A DNA stretch of 64,000 bases, taken from an uncultured Chthonomonas sp. Lineage in GTDB: Bacteria; Armatimonadota; Chthonomonadetes; Chthonomonadales; Chthonomonadaceae. Below, piece after piece: positions 26,441-36,700 of this stretch. The DNA lies in contig CAIONQ010000095.1 of assembly GCA_903859705.1 (NCBI GenBank), positions 1 through 64,000 on the forward strand, written 5' to 3'. Under the pieces are notes generated by a model. It saw nothing but the letters and a program-made list of their open reading frames with translations. It ran no database searches and was not told the DNA's origin. The first letter of the stretch is position 1; each line of letters begins with the position of its first letter. Position numbers and translations under genes: made by a program.

Positions 26441-28078
26441 TTATTCCGGGGCTCCGGCCGCATTAAGTGCCTGTGCGTTGCCCCCATATGCCTGTATGGC
26501 AACGAAGCCAACTAATACACCAACAATCAGCAGTACACACACACTGAAGATCATTGCCACGGTATGCGTGGAGGCCTTTGCTTCGGCTTCATGATAGTCT
26601 GCCACACGGCTCATCATATCGTCTACCGAGCCAGACATTTCAGCGGTTTGCAGCATATCAATTGTCATGCTATCAAACTGGCCAGTATCTGCAAGTGCTC
26701 TGGAAGGGTTGCACCCCTGCTCTGCAAGCCGCATTGCATACTGGGAGGCCCTTGCAATTACCACGTTTCCGCTGGCATCACCGGCAATCTGCAGTGCTGA
26801 ACTTGATGGGAACCCTGCGGCAGAGAGGGATGCGTAAGTTCGCGCAAACTTGCTTACCGCAAAGTTCCTGATAATTTTACCCACCACAGGCAAGTTTATC
26901 TTAACGGTATCGTACATATTCCGGAAGCCCGGGCTGTTGAAAGCAAACAACCGGAAGAGAATGTAGGCAGCCAGCATGGGCACGAGTATGGCAAGCGCAA
27001 ATCCCAGAGTGTTCGCTACATACTGTCCGGTTGCCCCCCCAAGAAACCAGGCAGCAATGGCCGGCATGCCCCCGAATATCCCAGTGCGGCCCATAAGCAT
27101 CACCATAACCACCATTACAATCTTGGGGTACAGTGTCTCTCGCTTTATCAGGCGCTTCACCTCTAACTCATGTTCAACGTAGTTGCCCAGGTTGTTAAGT
27201 GTATCCTCCATCATGCCACCCACTTCAGCGGCACGCACCATTTCAAGGTGCATCGGCGGAAAAATCCACGGATACGCAGCCATCACATCAGAAACATACC
27301 CGCCAGCCCGCACCTGACGTGCGCAATCATTGGTATACGATTTCAGCATCTGGTTTTTAGTGTTATCAGCCAGTGCTGTTAGGCTTTGATGCATGTTTAG
27401 CCCTGCATTAACCAGCGTTCCGAACTGCCGGTACCATTGAGCAAGTTCCTTCAGGCGAACTCCGCTGATGATAGGGTAGATCAGCACCTCTTTAGCCCGC
27501 TGATGCAGCGGTACCTCTCGGGATGAGTTCGCTCCAAAAGGGATGTTCTCTAACCCGCGCACAGTACTTGCGCGGTACCGGGCAGGCTGAGAACTTGGCG
27601 ACATGGCAACCGTTGTGTCCAAACCAGCCGGTGCGGCCCCCTCCGCAGGTACAGATCGCTCCCATGGTTCAATAACCCCCATGCGGGCGCGGGTATCCTC
27701 GGCTCCAGTGGAAGCAATAGCAGTCGCAGAACTCACACCTGCCGCAAGGCCAACATCTGCCGTAGCAAGCATCGCCGTCAGTTCTATCGTAGGTTCAGGA
27801 ACGTGCTGCTGCGCAAATAGGTCCACTGCCGCTACAGGCATCTCCGTAACCGGCTGTGTAAGGTCTCTCGGCCTGTTTGCTACTACGGGGGTGGCTGGCT
27901 GGCTAGCCTGCGGCACAGCGGCTGGTACCGCGCCCGCCAGCTGAACACCAATTGGCGTAAGGCTAAGTGCCTGCAGCTGCAATATTGCCTGGGCATGGTC
28001 AGAAGCCATCAGGCTGCCATCCACAACGTTCCCAAGTCTGTCTGTAGCACGGTACGCAAACTGTGGCATCGGGTTCAA
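26441..28078 (-). CDS. Type II secretion / type IV pilus inner-membrane protein (PilC/GspF family), second of pair
   Basis: 545 aa. An N-terminal ARM-like module (FAYRATDRLGNVVDGSLMAS) is separated by a long Ala/Pro-rich linker (about 50-190) from two T2SSF domains. The first starts near WYRQFGTLVNAGLNMHQSL and contains VRAAEVGGMMEDTL; the second contains YASLSAAGFPSSSALQIAGD and LQTAEMSGSVDDMM. Membrane segments lie after each. GspF proteins form the inner-membrane platform that couples the pilus ATPase to pilin assembly. No ATPase or pilin gene is adjacent. The linker is unusually long. Confidence 0.88.
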   Translation of the reverse strand: MNPMPQFAYRATDRLGNVVDGSLMASDHAQAILQLQALSLTPIGVQLAGAVPAAVPQASQPATPVVANRPRDLTQPVTEMPVAAVDLFAQQHVPEPTIELTAMLATADVGLAAGVSSATAIASTGAEDTRARMGVIEPWERSVPAEGAAPAGLDTTVAMSPSSQPARYRASTVRGLENIPFGANSSREVPLHQRAKEVLIYPIISGVRLKELAQWYRQFGTLVNAGLNMHQSLTALADNTKNQMLKSYTNDCARQVRAGGYVSDVMAAYPWIFPPMHLEMVRAAEVGGMMEDTLNNLGNYVEHELEVKRLIKRETLYPKIVMVVMVMLMGRTGIFGGMPAIAAWFLGGATGQYVANTLGFALAILVPMLAAYILFRLFAFNSPGFRNMYDTVKINLPVVGKIIRNFAVSKFARTYASLSAAGFPSSSALQIAGDASGNVVIARASQYAMRLAEQGCNPSRALADTGQFDSMTIDMLQTAEMSGSVDDMMSRVADYHEAEAKASTHTVAMIFSVCVLLIVGVLVGFVAIQAYGGNAQALNAAGAPE

Positions 28079-28110
28079 TCCTCACACGAAAAAGCGATGG
28101 TATTCGTAAG

Positions 28111-29490
28111 CTATTCTGCGCCGAACTCATCGGCAAAATGAAATACTGCGGCGAAGTAGCTCTTAGTCATCCAGAGCACGGCCGCACCACCAACTATCAG
28201 TACGGTTGTTCGTGTTATGCGCCACATCATTGAACGGGCCGCTTTGTGAGCATCTTGCACACGGTCTTGATAGATAGTTGCAGCATGATCGAGAGATTCG
28301 TTAATGCTGCCCGAAAGCTCTCCCGTTACAACAATCTGCTCGATATTATCGCCGAACAACCCGGTTGCTGCAAACGCATCGGAAAGCGATCCGCCGCGAT
28401 TAACACGATCGTATACCGAAGCAAGCTTTTCGCGGATAATCATGTTATCTGCGGTGTTCATGGCCGCTTCCCATGCCTGGATATGCCCCACGCCAGCCTG
28501 ATGCAGCTTCCGAAGCATGCGAATAAATGCCGAGAGTGCCGCCGTGCGTTGAAGATCACCAAAAGCGGGTAGGCGAAGCGATATCGCATCCCTTGTACGC
28601 CGCATCCCGGGGCTCTGAAGCTGCCGATTCAGCAGATAGCCTACGCAAAATACTCCCGCAAATATCGGGAGAATTATCATCTCACGTCTTATGTACAGAG
28701 CGATGTTCGCTCGCATATCCATACTGTTCAGAATGCTGGAGAACAGCGGAATCATAAGGGCAAGAGTTAAGAATGCCTGAACGATCCAGGCTTTCATAAG
28801 GTTCACACCGCGATACAGTGCCACATTTTGTTCGAAGTTGAGTGAGATCTCAGCCAGCACAATCTCCAGAAATCCCCCAATTTCGCCTGCCCGCACCATC
28901 GATACAATATGTTCGGGAAAAACACGTGGGTAGCAGGCCATGGTATCCGAAAATGTGCCTCCCGCTCGAATATGCCGGGATGCTTCGGCTGCTATCTTAG
29001 CAAGAGTGGGCTGTTTAAAACGGGTAGAAACATTATCCAGAGCAGCAAAAATCGTCATTCCGCTCTTAACAAGCGGCGCCAGCATCTGAAAGAAATACAT
29101 CAAATCAGAGTTCTTAACAGCCGCAACACTTTGCCTGTCATCAACCGGAACAGGGGTTCGTTTAACGGCAACCGGAATGGCAAATTCGGGCTCTGCAGTT
29201 GTTGTTGAGGTTGGCACGGAGGCGGATCGGTAGTTCTGAAGCCCAATTTCTGGCTGCATTGCGGTAACGTCCCGTTGCACAGGCTGGCGCGAAAGCGCCT
29301 GGCCGCCCATGAGCGTAATGCTATCTGCAAGGCCCGCAGAGCTGCTTGCAGGGTTAACAGCAACCGACTTAGGGCGATACCCCATCGCAATAATCCGGCG
29401 GTGTGCATCCTGCTCAGATTGGGCATCCACCTTGCCAAGCACGGTTTGCCCGGATCCATCTATCGCTTCATAGAAGTAGTTCGTCGGCAT
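28111..29490 (-). CDS. Type II secretion / type IV pilus inner-membrane protein (PilC/GspF family), first of pair
   Basis: 459 aa. Same plan as the next gene: N-terminal module YFYEAIDGSGQTVLGKVDAQ, a linker (about 50-130), then two T2SSF domains (YFFQMLAPLVKSGMTIFAAL with MVRAGEIGGFLE, and FIRMLRKLHQAGVGHIQAWE with VVTGELSGSINES) and three membrane segments. It starts inside the end of folK (23-base overlap) and is 32 bases before its paralog, so the three are probably cotranscribed. The two GspF proteins may form a heteromeric platform. Confidence 0.88.
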   Translation of the reverse strand: MPTNYFYEAIDGSGQTVLGKVDAQSEQDAHRRIIAMGYRPKSVAVNPASSSAGLADSITLMGGQALSRQPVQRDVTAMQPEIGLQNYRSASVPTSTTTAEPEFAIPVAVKRTPVPVDDRQSVAAVKNSDLMYFFQMLAPLVKSGMTIFAALDNVSTRFKQPTLAKIAAEASRHIRAGGTFSDTMACYPRVFPEHIVSMVRAGEIGGFLEIVLAEISLNFEQNVALYRGVNLMKAWIVQAFLTLALMIPLFSSILNSMDMRANIALYIRREMIILPIFAGVFCVGYLLNRQLQSPGMRRTRDAISLRLPAFGDLQRTAALSAFIRMLRKLHQAGVGHIQAWEAAMNTADNMIIREKLASVYDRVNRGGSLSDAFAATGLFGDNIEQIVVTGELSGSINESLDHAATIYQDRVQDAHKAARSMMWRITRTTVLIVGGAAVLWMTKSYFAAVFHFADEFGAE

Positions 29491-30001
29491 GTGCTGTGCT
29501 CTTTATCACTTGGCTCAGAATTTCCGGATCGGCAAGCCGTTCGGAAGCGAGGCGTCCATCCGCAAGGCGGTAATCCGGCAGCAAATCCAGCAGCGGCTGT
29601 AGCACAAATCTGCGATCTGCTATGCCCGGATGTGGTACTACCAGGCTGCTGGTATGTAGTTGGCGATCACCGAACAGCAAGATATCGATATCCAGTGTTC
29701 GTGGCTGCCACCGCTGCCCTGGCTCACGAATTCGGCCGCAATTGCGTTCGATTTCGTGAATCGCCTCCAGCAATGCTTCCGGAGCCAGTTCCGTTTCTAA
29801 CCGCACCACCGTATTCAGATGATCTGGATACAAAGTGGTATCGGCGGGGTTCAGGCGCATGTGCGGTGTTTCGTATACCGTGGCTGCCACAAACAAAGTG
29901 GGGTCGGCACACAATGCACGCAGCGCAGTGCATGCGTTTCGTAGATGTGCCACCCTGTCTCCAAGGCTGCTGCCAAGCCCGAGATAAACGGTTTCTACCA
30001 T
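29468..30001 (-). CDS. folK: 2-amino-4-hydroxy-6-hydroxymethyldihydropteridine diphosphokinase
   Basis: 177 aa, the usual HPPK length. It transfers pyrophosphate from ATP to the pterin alcohol in folate synthesis. Signatures: YLGLGSSLGDR at the N-terminus and RWQPRTLDIDILLFGD around residue 94, with the two metal-binding Asp of LDIDIL. No folB or folP lies next to it. The start ATG gives the family start MVETVYLGLGSS. Confidence 0.93.
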   Translation of the reverse strand: MVETVYLGLGSSLGDRVAHLRNACTALRALCADPTLFVAATVYETPHMRLNPADTTLYPDHLNTVVRLETELAPEALLEAIHEIERNCGRIREPGQRWQPRTLDIDILLFGDRQLHTSSLVVPHPGIADRRFVLQPLLDLLPDYRLADGRLASERLADPEILSQVIKSTAHADELLL

Positions 30002-30205
30002 CTATTCGCCCGCATCTTCTTGCGAAATGAAGCCCGGATAGGTGCATTTACGGAAGGCATCGGCATAAGGTTTCGATGTTCGCATACTTTCGGAGGTTGT
30101 GAAGTATTATACGCGGTCCTGCAACGCGGCTGGCCAGGTTTTACGTAATAAACGCCAGTGATGCTTGCAACTGCTTCAACAAATTTACAAGGTATACTTC
30201 GGAGC

Positions 30206-30637
30206 GTGAAGAGCCTGCGCTATATTCGCGTCCTTATTTGCGTGATCTTGCTATCCCTGGTGATCTCACCCGAGGTAGTTCAGGCATGGTATTGTGATGG
30301 GCACCAGTGCAGCATTGGTGCACTATGTTGTTGTGAGTCTGCCCCGGCCCATAAAGATGTACGCTGTGCGGCGCCGACAAAAGCAGCTACCAACGGCATT
30401 GTATGCGCAGCAAACTGCCGCTGCCAATCCGTTGTGGTATCGGTGGGTACAGATACAAAAGCGCTGCCAGGTGAGGCCGATTTTACGGCATTCCACGCGT
30501 CGGTAGCTATCCTGCCCACTGTCTATCAATTTCCCACCCCAATCTCTCTAGCACTACGTAATACAGAATCGCGCGGACCTCCGTGTTCGTCGCATTACAC
30601 TACTACCCCTTCTCTGCGCGCACCCCCTACCGCCTGA
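30206..30637 (+). CDS. Small Cys-rich secreted protein preceding the metal-efflux operon
   Basis: 143 aa from a GTG at 30206 (CGGAG just upstream); an ATG at 30158 would add 16 residues. A hydrophobic signal segment (YIRVLICVILLSLVISPEVV) is followed by a Cys cluster: YCDGHQCSIGALCCCES, then VRC, VCAANCRC. The C-terminus repeats a Gly/Ala-Pro-Pro motif (SRGPPCSSH and SLRAPPTA). Short exported Cys or Met/His-rich proteins with a terminal RxPP motif often precede heavy-metal RND operons and may bind or sense the metal. It lies 105 bases before the TolC-type gene on the same strand. Function is inferred from context only. Confidence 0.55.
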   Translation: MKSLRYIRVLICVILLSLVISPEVVQAWYCDGHQCSIGALCCCESAPAHKDVRCAAPTKAATNGIVCAANCRCQSVVVSVGTDTKALPGEADFTAFHASVAILPTVYQFPTPISLALRNTESRGPPCSSHYTTTPSLRAPPTA

Positions 30638-30742
30638 CAATTATCCACTAAAAAAATTAGTCGAGCCACGTGTCAGCGCTCGGTAACGCCTGCGTTACTC
30701 CCAGCCTGATATCTGGTTCATTGGATACGTCAGGAGACTTTT

Positions 30743-32002
30743 GTGAGAATCCCACTGCTTGTTTTTCTTTGCCTTTCGGCCAATTTGGCCGGGGCTAATC
30801 CTTTGCCGCCGCTCTCTATAGAGGAGGCGACACAGGAGGCAATCCGCCACAATCCACGCACCGCAGCCTACTCCCAGGATATTGCTGCGGCATCCTCCAG
30901 TGTGAAAGCTGCAAAGGCGCTTTCCAACCCGGTTATTACTTTTACTCCTGCCATTGGTGGCACGGGCGGTTCGGACACAGAGTTTCTGATGCAGCAGCCG
31001 CTGGAGCTTAACGGAACGCGCAAGGCACGCACCGGGGCGGCCGCTGCAGAGCTGCTAGGAGTGAAAGCGAAAGGGGTTGTGGGTTTGTGCGATCTGGTTT
31101 TCCAGGTTCACACGGCCTACCTTGAGCTTATTCGGGCAAACGAGAAGAGCCGCATCGCGCAGGAGACTCTCCGCTCAGTGGAAGAGTTCGACCGTATCAC
31201 CAGGAGGCAGGTTGAGCTTGGTGCCCGCCCCGGAATTGAACAGATACAGAGCGGTATTGAAGTTTCTCGAGCGAAGCAGCAGCTAACCCTTGCGCTAAGT
31301 GACATGGATATGGCTCGGGCGGCACTCAACACACACATGGGCAGAGATGCCAGCGAAAGCATCGGCTCTATGTCAGTTCCAGCCCCATCCTCCCACCAGG
31401 TGGATTCCAGAACCTTAATTGCACAGGCACTCTCAAACCGTGCAGAAATATCTCTGGAAGAGGCATCTTCCGAGGTCCTTAAACAGCAGGTTAAACAGGT
31501 GGCTGCCGAGGCAATACCCGATCTGTTACCACAATTTCGTGCCAGCCGCGTTACACATGGCGTGCAAGATTCAGGAATCGGCATCGCAATTTCCCTGCCT
31601 CTGTTGGATCTCGGCAGCAGGCGCAACCACAAGCAGCAACTGCAGCATGCACAGGAGGCACAGCGGGCCAGAATAGAAGCAGCCCAGAGCCTTGTTAAGC
31701 AAGAGGTTCTGCAGGCTGTGAACCGAGTGCAAGCCACCACAGAGGTATTGCTGAACTACCAGCAGGGGGTGCTGGAGCAATCCAAACGGCTATTAGATGC
31801 CAGCAAAATTGGATTTGCCGAAGGCAAAACCAGCATTCTTAACCTGTTAGAGGCCCAGCGTACCTATCGTGCGGTACAGAGCGAGTACTCCAATGCCGAG
31901 ATTGATAAAGCGCTGGCAGATGCGAGCCTGGAGCGTGCTTTAGGAGGCATACCCGCCCGCCTGCTGCCCGTTGAGTTCACCTCAAAAGGAGGACGGAATT
32001 GA
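30743..32002 (+). CDS. TolC-family outer-membrane efflux protein (CzcC/CusC type)
   Basis: 419 aa. Signal peptide about 1-19 (LSANLAGA). It has the duplicated OEP fold with long helices, as in SIEEATQEAIRHNPRTAAYS and the second-half equivalent starting IAQALSNRAEISLEEASSEV. It forms the outer-membrane channel of the tripartite pump encoded with the next two genes. The start is GTG at 30743 with CAGGAG upstream. Its stop overlaps the next start as TTGA. Confidence 0.9.
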   Translation: MRIPLLVFLCLSANLAGANPLPPLSIEEATQEAIRHNPRTAAYSQDIAAASSSVKAAKALSNPVITFTPAIGGTGGSDTEFLMQQPLELNGTRKARTGAAAAELLGVKAKGVVGLCDLVFQVHTAYLELIRANEKSRIAQETLRSVEEFDRITRRQVELGARPGIEQIQSGIEVSRAKQQLTLALSDMDMARAALNTHMGRDASESIGSMSVPAPSSHQVDSRTLIAQALSNRAEISLEEASSEVLKQQVKQVAAEAIPDLLPQFRASRVTHGVQDSGIGIAISLPLLDLGSRRNHKQQLQHAQEAQRARIEAAQSLVKQEVLQAVNRVQATTEVLLNYQQGVLEQSKRLLDASKIGFAEGKTSILNLLEAQRTYRAVQSEYSNAEIDKALADASLERALGGIPARLLPVEFTSKGGRN

Positions 32003-33711
32003 GCACTAACTTTGAAAGTTCTCCTCAGAAGCAAGGTAAGAACTCCGTTAGTCGCCCCATGGCGTTGTTCGGAATTGCATCTGCATTCCTACTTGGCATC
32101 GCTGGCACTTCGCTGATGCAAAAGCATGGCAGTGCACCCGCTTCCAACATACCCGCCCACGACAAACCGGAAACCACTTCGCCATTAACAGGCGAAAAGT
32201 CTACCCTTATCAAGCTTGATGCCTCTGCCATTCAAACTGCTGGCATACGTTCGGAGGCTGCAAAATCTACGCTGATGGGAGAAACGCTCACGGTATCTGG
32301 CACGGTGGAAGTGAGCCCAAATTCCTCCGCAAAAATCACTCCCCCTGTTTCGGGCAAAGTGGTGGCGCTGTTGGTAAAGCCTGGCGATAAAGTTGTTGCG
32401 GGGCAGCCGCTGGCACATCTGGATTGTTACGAACTGTCGCAGGCACGGGCGGCAGTTGTGCAGGCACAATCGGGAGTATTGCAGGCTGAGGCAGCGGTGA
32501 GAACGGCCCGAGCAGAGACAGCACAATACCAGTCATCCATAAATCAGGCGAAGTCTGAGATAGAGAGGGCTCAAGCGCGGCAGAAGGCGGCAGAAGCTGC
32601 ACTTAAACGGCAAAGGGAGCTGGCAGAAGCAGGCTCTTATTCACAGGCACCCCTTCAGGCAGCGCAGGCCGAATATGTCACAGCTCAATCGGAGTTGCTC
32701 CAGGCAAACATCAGCCGCCAGGCCCATGCCACCGCCCTGCAGCGTGCTGAAAGGCTGTTCAACGAGGAACTGGTTTCCAGAGCGGAATTGGAGCAGGCAC
32801 AGATTGAACTGCGGCAATCTGAAGCGATTTCAGAGCGCACCAGATCCAGAAGCGAGGCTGCAAAGCAAGCACTAAACCGTGAGCAAAAAGTGTTTTCGGC
32901 GGACCTGCTAAATAAACAGGCACTGCAGAGTGTTGAGTCTGAAGTACGCGAGACCGTGGCCGATGTACAACGCGCACGGCAGGCCTTAATGCGCGCAGAA
33001 CAGGATCTGCACCGAGCTCAAAGTGGAGAACAGGCAGCACTGGCAGCATTGCAGGGAGCCCGAGCCGCTAGCAAATCTACACAGATGAACTTGTTAGCGC
33101 TAACGGGGGATAGCGCCGCAGAAGCGGGAGGCATGATTACCCTGCGTGCACCGTTTAGCGGAGTGATTACGGACCGCAAGGCTACCCAGGGCGAAGCCGT
33201 TGAGCGCGGTGCCACCCTGTTATTGCTTGAAAATCTGCAAGATGTGCAGGTTGTTGCAAACTTGCCAGAGGGCCAGATGGCGGCTATTCAGGCAGGTGCA
33301 CGTGTGCGCGTTAAGGCCACCAACTACCCGGGCCGGGTATTTCCAGGCGTGGTAACGGGTATTGGCGAGCATATCGACGAGAAATCTCGCACGCTGCCGG
33401 TTCGCTGCCTTGTGGATAACCAGGACGGCAGCCTGCGGCCCGGCATGTTTACAGAAGTTTCTATTGGTATTGGCGCCCATTCGGGTGCTCTTGTCGTGCC
33501 CAATTCTGCCATAGAGCAGGATGCAACCAGCACGTGGGTATACGTTGAAGCGCAGGGCGGTTACGAGAGACGAAGTGTGCAAATTGGGAGAGTTACCGTT
33601 ACATCCACGGAGATAATCAAAGGCCTGAAACCGGGCGAGCGCATTGCGGTAGATGGCTTGTTTGTTCTGAAAAGTGAGGCTAATAAAGACAAGCTAAAAG
33701 GAGAGGACTGA
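31999..33711 (+). CDS. Efflux RND periplasmic adaptor (CzcB/CusB type)
   Basis: 570 aa. A membrane anchor spans about 20-38. The barrel-sandwich hybrid is split: the first half near VSGKVVALLVKPGDKVVAGQ and the second near LRAPFSGVITDRKATQGEAV. Between them lies a very long alpha-hairpin coiled coil (about 155-365), roughly twice the length in CusB. After it come the beta-barrel and membrane-proximal domains. The adaptor bridges RND pump and outer-membrane channel. The start is TTG, overlapping the TolC-type stop, with a strong AGGAGG before it. Confidence 0.9.
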   Translation: MSTNFESSPQKQGKNSVSRPMALFGIASAFLLGIAGTSLMQKHGSAPASNIPAHDKPETTSPLTGEKSTLIKLDASAIQTAGIRSEAAKSTLMGETLTVSGTVEVSPNSSAKITPPVSGKVVALLVKPGDKVVAGQPLAHLDCYELSQARAAVVQAQSGVLQAEAAVRTARAETAQYQSSINQAKSEIERAQARQKAAEAALKRQRELAEAGSYSQAPLQAAQAEYVTAQSELLQANISRQAHATALQRAERLFNEELVSRAELEQAQIELRQSEAISERTRSRSEAAKQALNREQKVFSADLLNKQALQSVESEVRETVADVQRARQALMRAEQDLHRAQSGEQAALAALQGARAASKSTQMNLLALTGDSAAEAGGMITLRAPFSGVITDRKATQGEAVERGATLLLLENLQDVQVVANLPEGQMAAIQAGARVRVKATNYPGRVFPGVVTGIGEHIDEKSRTLPVRCLVDNQDGSLRPGMFTEVSIGIGAHSGALVVPNSAIEQDATSTWVYVEAQGGYERRSVQIGRVTVTSTEIIKGLKPGERIAVDGLFVLKSEANKDKLKGED

Positions 33712-33715
33712 AACA

Positions 33716-36700
33716 ATGCTGGAAAAGATACTCTCGTTCAGCCTTAAACAACGTTTCTTTGTAATCCTCGGCATGTTTCTGCTCATCGGCATGGGCGTTG
33801 TATCGTGGCATAGCCTTACGCTGGATGCAGTGCCAGACATAACCACAAACCAGGTAGTTGTTAATACCGAAACACCCGGAATGGGCCCTATGGAAGTAGA
33901 GAAGCTCGTTACTTTTCCGATAGAAACAGCCATGGGAGGTATCCCCGGCGTTGAAGAGGTGCGCTCGCTCTCCCAATATGGACTATCTCAGGTTACCGTA
34001 ACTTTTTCGGATCATACCGATACCTACTTTGCCAGGCAGCTTGTGAACGAACGTCTGGGAACCGTTAAGGAGCAGTTGCCTGCCAGCATCCCTGCCCCGC
34101 AACTTGGGCCAGTTTCTACGGGCCTTGGCGATATCTACATGTACGCTGTAGAGAGTGATACCAGAAGCCCTATGGAGCTGCGGACCCTGCAGGATTGGAC
34201 CATAAAGCCACAACTCCGAACGGTTCCCGGGGTGGCAGAGGCCAATACCGCTGGCGGGCAGGAAAAGCAGTTTGAGGTTCAGGTTTCTCCACAAAAGCTG
34301 CTATCTCGTGCATTATCAATTCGCCAGATTATCGAAGCGGTAGAGAAAAACAACATCAATGCCGGTGGCGGATTCATTGAACATAACGGAGAGCAAACCA
34401 TTGTCCGAAGCGTTGGGCAGGCTGCCTCACTGGAGGATCTCAGGAACATAGTAATTCGCTCTGAGAATGGAATCCCGATCTGCCTCAAAGATGTAGCGCA
34501 GGTTGAATACGGCACCCCACTGCGCACTGGCGTTGCCTCAAAAGATGGCAAAGAGACCGTTATAGGCATTGTTATGATGCTGAAAGGTGCCAACGGCCGC
34601 ACGGTAGCCAATGCAGCTGAACAGAGAATGCAGCACATACGGGAGCAACTGCCCGCAGATGTAAAGGTAACGACGGTATACAACCGCGCCGACCTTGTTG
34701 GCGAAACCGTACATACGGTAGAGAAGAGCCTGCTTGAGGGTGGAATATTTGTAATAGTGGTACTACTGCTTTTACTCGGGAGTTTTCGTGGAGCCGTAAT
34801 TGTTGCGCTGGCCATACCGCTTTCGATGCTGTTTGCCATCATCCTGATGAACCGCTTCGGCATCTCAGGCAATCTGATGTCGCTTGGTGCGATAGACTTC
34901 GGATTGATTGTGGATGGTTCGGTGGTAATGGTGGAGCATACCATTCGCTGCCTTTCCACCGAGCGTGAGCATCTGGGCAGAACACTTACCCGCCATGAGG
35001 TGCGCAACAGCGTGCGTGCATCCGCCCGAGAAGTTGCGAAGCCCGTTGCCTTTGCGGTTTCTATTATCACCGTTGTTTACCTACCGATACTTGCCCTGGA
35101 AGGAACAGAGGGCAAAATGTTCAAGCCAATGGCTTTCACCGTGGTTTTTGCGCTCATTGGTGCTCTTGTTCTCACCCTCACGCTCATCCCGACCCTGTGC
35201 AGCCTGCTGCTTTCCGGAGATACGAGAGAGAGTGGCAACAGGGCAATGGAGGTATTAAGTTTCCTGTATCGGCGTGCTCTCAGCAGCTTAATGCCTGCAC
35301 GCTGGCCACTGGCAATTGGGGCATGCTGCATTCTGCTGGCTGCAGGCTTTGCAACCACAAGGCTTGGCTCCGAGTTTATCCCCCAGTTGGATGAAGGATC
35401 CATTCTCATACAGCCGGTACGCCTACGAACAGTAGGGGTTGCCGAAACAGTACGCCTTGTTACTGCAATGGAGAAGGTGGCCCGTACTGTGCCAGAAGTC
35501 TTAACGGTATTCTCCCGCAGCGGCACTCCAGAGGTTGCAACAGATCCTATGCCTATGAGCCTCACAGATAGTTTTATACTGCTAAAGCCGCATCACATGT
35601 GGAGGCCCGGTTTTACGAAAGAGACGATACGAGCCGAGCTTGAAGAGAAGGTTAAGGAGGTGCCCGGGCAAGGCTATAGCTTTACCCAGCCAATTCAGAT
35701 GCGCTTTTCGGAGCTTGTATCTGGCGTGAAGGCAGATATTGGCGTAAAAGTATTCGGCGAAGACATGGATGTGCTCCGGAAGAAGGCAGATGCGATATCA
35801 GCCGTACTTCGCAAAGTACCGGGCGCAGAAGATGTGAGTGTTGAACAGGTTGAAGAGATACCTGTTCTCGAGATACAAATCAACAGGCACGCGATAGCAC
35901 GGCTGGGAATCAACGTATCAGACATTCAGGATTGGGTTGGCACCGTGCTCGGCGGCCGCCCACTGGGGCAGATAATAGAAGGGGACAAACGCTTCGACCT
36001 GACTGTTCGCCTTCCCGAAGGGGTGCGTAACGATTTAGAGCAGTTGAAATCACTCCCAATTGCCACACCTTCGGGTGGATCGGTGCAACTGGCTGATCTC
36101 GCAGATATCAAACTGGTGCCCACCCCTGCACAGATAAGCAGGGAGCATGGCAGCAGAAGGGTTGTGGTTCAGTGCAACGTGAGAGGCGCCGATCTGGGTA
36201 CATTCGTTAGCCAGGCGCAGGCGGCAATTAAGCAGGGCGTTGAGCTGAAGGAAGGGTACTACCTGGAGTGGGGAGGGCAGTTTGAAAACCTGCAGCGTGC
36301 AAAATCTCGGCTGGCCGTGATAGTTCCGCTGGCGCTGGGGCTTATATTTCTGCTGCTGTTCTCTACCTTCGGTTCCCTCAAGCAGGCAACGCTCATCTTC
36401 ACCGGGGTTCCGCTTGCGGTTACGGGTGGCATATTTGCCCTATGGATGCGAGGGCTGCCATTCTCAATATCTGCCGGTGTGGGCTTTATAGCGCTCTCCG
36501 GCGTTGCTGTACTTAACGGGGTTGTGATGGTTTCGGCCATCAATAACCTGCGATCACAGGGCACTGCCGTGTTATTGGCAGTAAGGGAGGGTGCCCTTGC
36601 GCGCCTTCGCCCGGTGTTGATGACAGCACTTGTAGCAGCGCTTGGCTTTATACCGATGGCGCTCAATACGGGGATTGGTTCCGAAGTACAACGTCCGCTG

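Noticed and set aside
34279-35070. 263-codon minus-strand frame inside the RND pump gene
   Set aside because: Antisense to conserved membrane and porter domains; its composition (Thr/Ser/Arg-rich) is a reverse-frame artefact.
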